64,000 bases of DNA. Source: Dimorphilus gyrociliatus. Lineage: Eukaryota; Annelida; Polychaeta; Dinophilidae. The notes under the pieces are model-generated. The model searched no databases. It was not told where the DNA came from and was given only the letters and a program-made list of their open reading frames with translations. The position numbers and the translations under genes were made by a program. Below, piece by piece: positions 63,660 to 64,000 of the stretch (position 1 is its first letter; each line of letters begins with the position of its first letter). The stretch covers positions 372,001 through 436,000 of the forward strand of contig CAJFCJ010000028.1 in NCBI GenBank assembly GCA_904063045.1. Direction: 5' to 3'.

Positions 63660-64000
63660 ACTTAAATATAGTAATCAGTTGTGTCCCGCTTAATTAACGA
63701 AATTCATATACCGTCTTGTTTACACATGACTTATTACGGTAGATCTAAAGTGATAGTGGAAATAAAAATTCTCCAGTTCTCTCACCAGCCTAAATATCGC
63801 AAAATTAAATTTAAATTAAGTAATATTATAAAATAATTGATTGAATTAAATGTTATAGCATAAAATTAACCCATTTTAAAGCTAATAAAATATGATTATA
63901 TTATAAAAAAAATACTTTTCTCCCGTTGTTTAGAGATACCCAAAAAGGAAATTACTGCTCGTTGGGAAAGACAAGAATTGCACAATATTACCCTTTCTTA
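63660..64000 (+). other. PITP upstream region; possible first exon fragment of a next gene
   Basis: Upstream DNA of PITP. At 63931-63933 a TTTAG is followed by more mixed-composition sequence up to the window edge, open in all three plus frames. It might be an exon of a gene beyond the edge, but 67 bases are too few to identify. Confidence 0.2.

Overview
The window is nuclear DNA of a small-bodied bilaterian animal. It is AT-rich (roughly two thirds A+T by eye), with dense spliced genes, many introns of only about 50-70 bp, and abundant (TA)n, (CT)n and poly-A/T tracts. The gene content (Nanchung/OCR-type TRPV, a small heat-shock protein with two alpha-crystallin domains, a PHM-only amidating enzyme) fits an invertebrate. 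Compactness and short introns suggest a lophotrochozoan, possibly a miniature annelid; that placement is inference. Coding regions were rebuilt by joining exons at GT/AG sites. For every complete gene the exon lengths sum to a multiple of three, and most proteins could be matched to a known family along their length.

Layout, left to right: Ku80/XRCC5 3' end (+, 1-868); intron-containing tRNA-Thr(CGU) (+, 1255-1348); NWD1/NWD2-type NACHT-WD40 protein (+, 3308-10458); beta-tubulin (+, 11791-13342); CIMIP2/FAM166-type ciliary microtubule inner protein (-, 15624-17433); Nanchung/OCR-type TRPV channel (+, 18236-26832); LIN7 (-, 27535-28929); GPR89/GPHR (+, 29094-31367); SPT2 histone chaperone (+, 31830-34144); two-domain small heat-shock protein (-, 35943-38213); trichoplein (-, 40402-42257); ER-lumenal JmjC oxygenase with EF-hand (+, 43188-44539); two convergent claudin/PMP22-like four-TM proteins (+, 45508-46114 and -, 46738-47309); CPLANE1/JBTS17 in 25 exons (-, 47639-58967); PHM (+, 59888-61827); class I PITP (-, 62549-63659).

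Several genes belong to cilia and ciliated sensory cells: beta-tubulin, CIMIP2, TRPV, trichoplein, CPLANE1 and perhaps PHM. Several lie in divergent head-to-head pairs (CIMIP2/TRPV, trichoplein/JmjC, CPLANE1/PHM, LIN7/GPR89) that may share promoters.

The most striking observation is in the TRPV gene. Between the S5 exon and the S6 exon lie four tandem, homologous, phase-compatible exons (23776-23927, 24173-24321, 24854-25005, 25770-25915). Each encodes a complete alternative pore loop. All four are 3n+2 nt long and flanked by GT/AG sites, so only one at a time keeps the frame. Two carry a Gly-Glu centre in the putative filter and two carry Ala-Gln. This looks like a splicing cassette that changes ion selectivity by swapping the pore. 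A second unusual gene is the JmjC protein, which has a signal peptide, an intact HxD...H iron site, one canonical EF-hand and a C-terminal RDEL.
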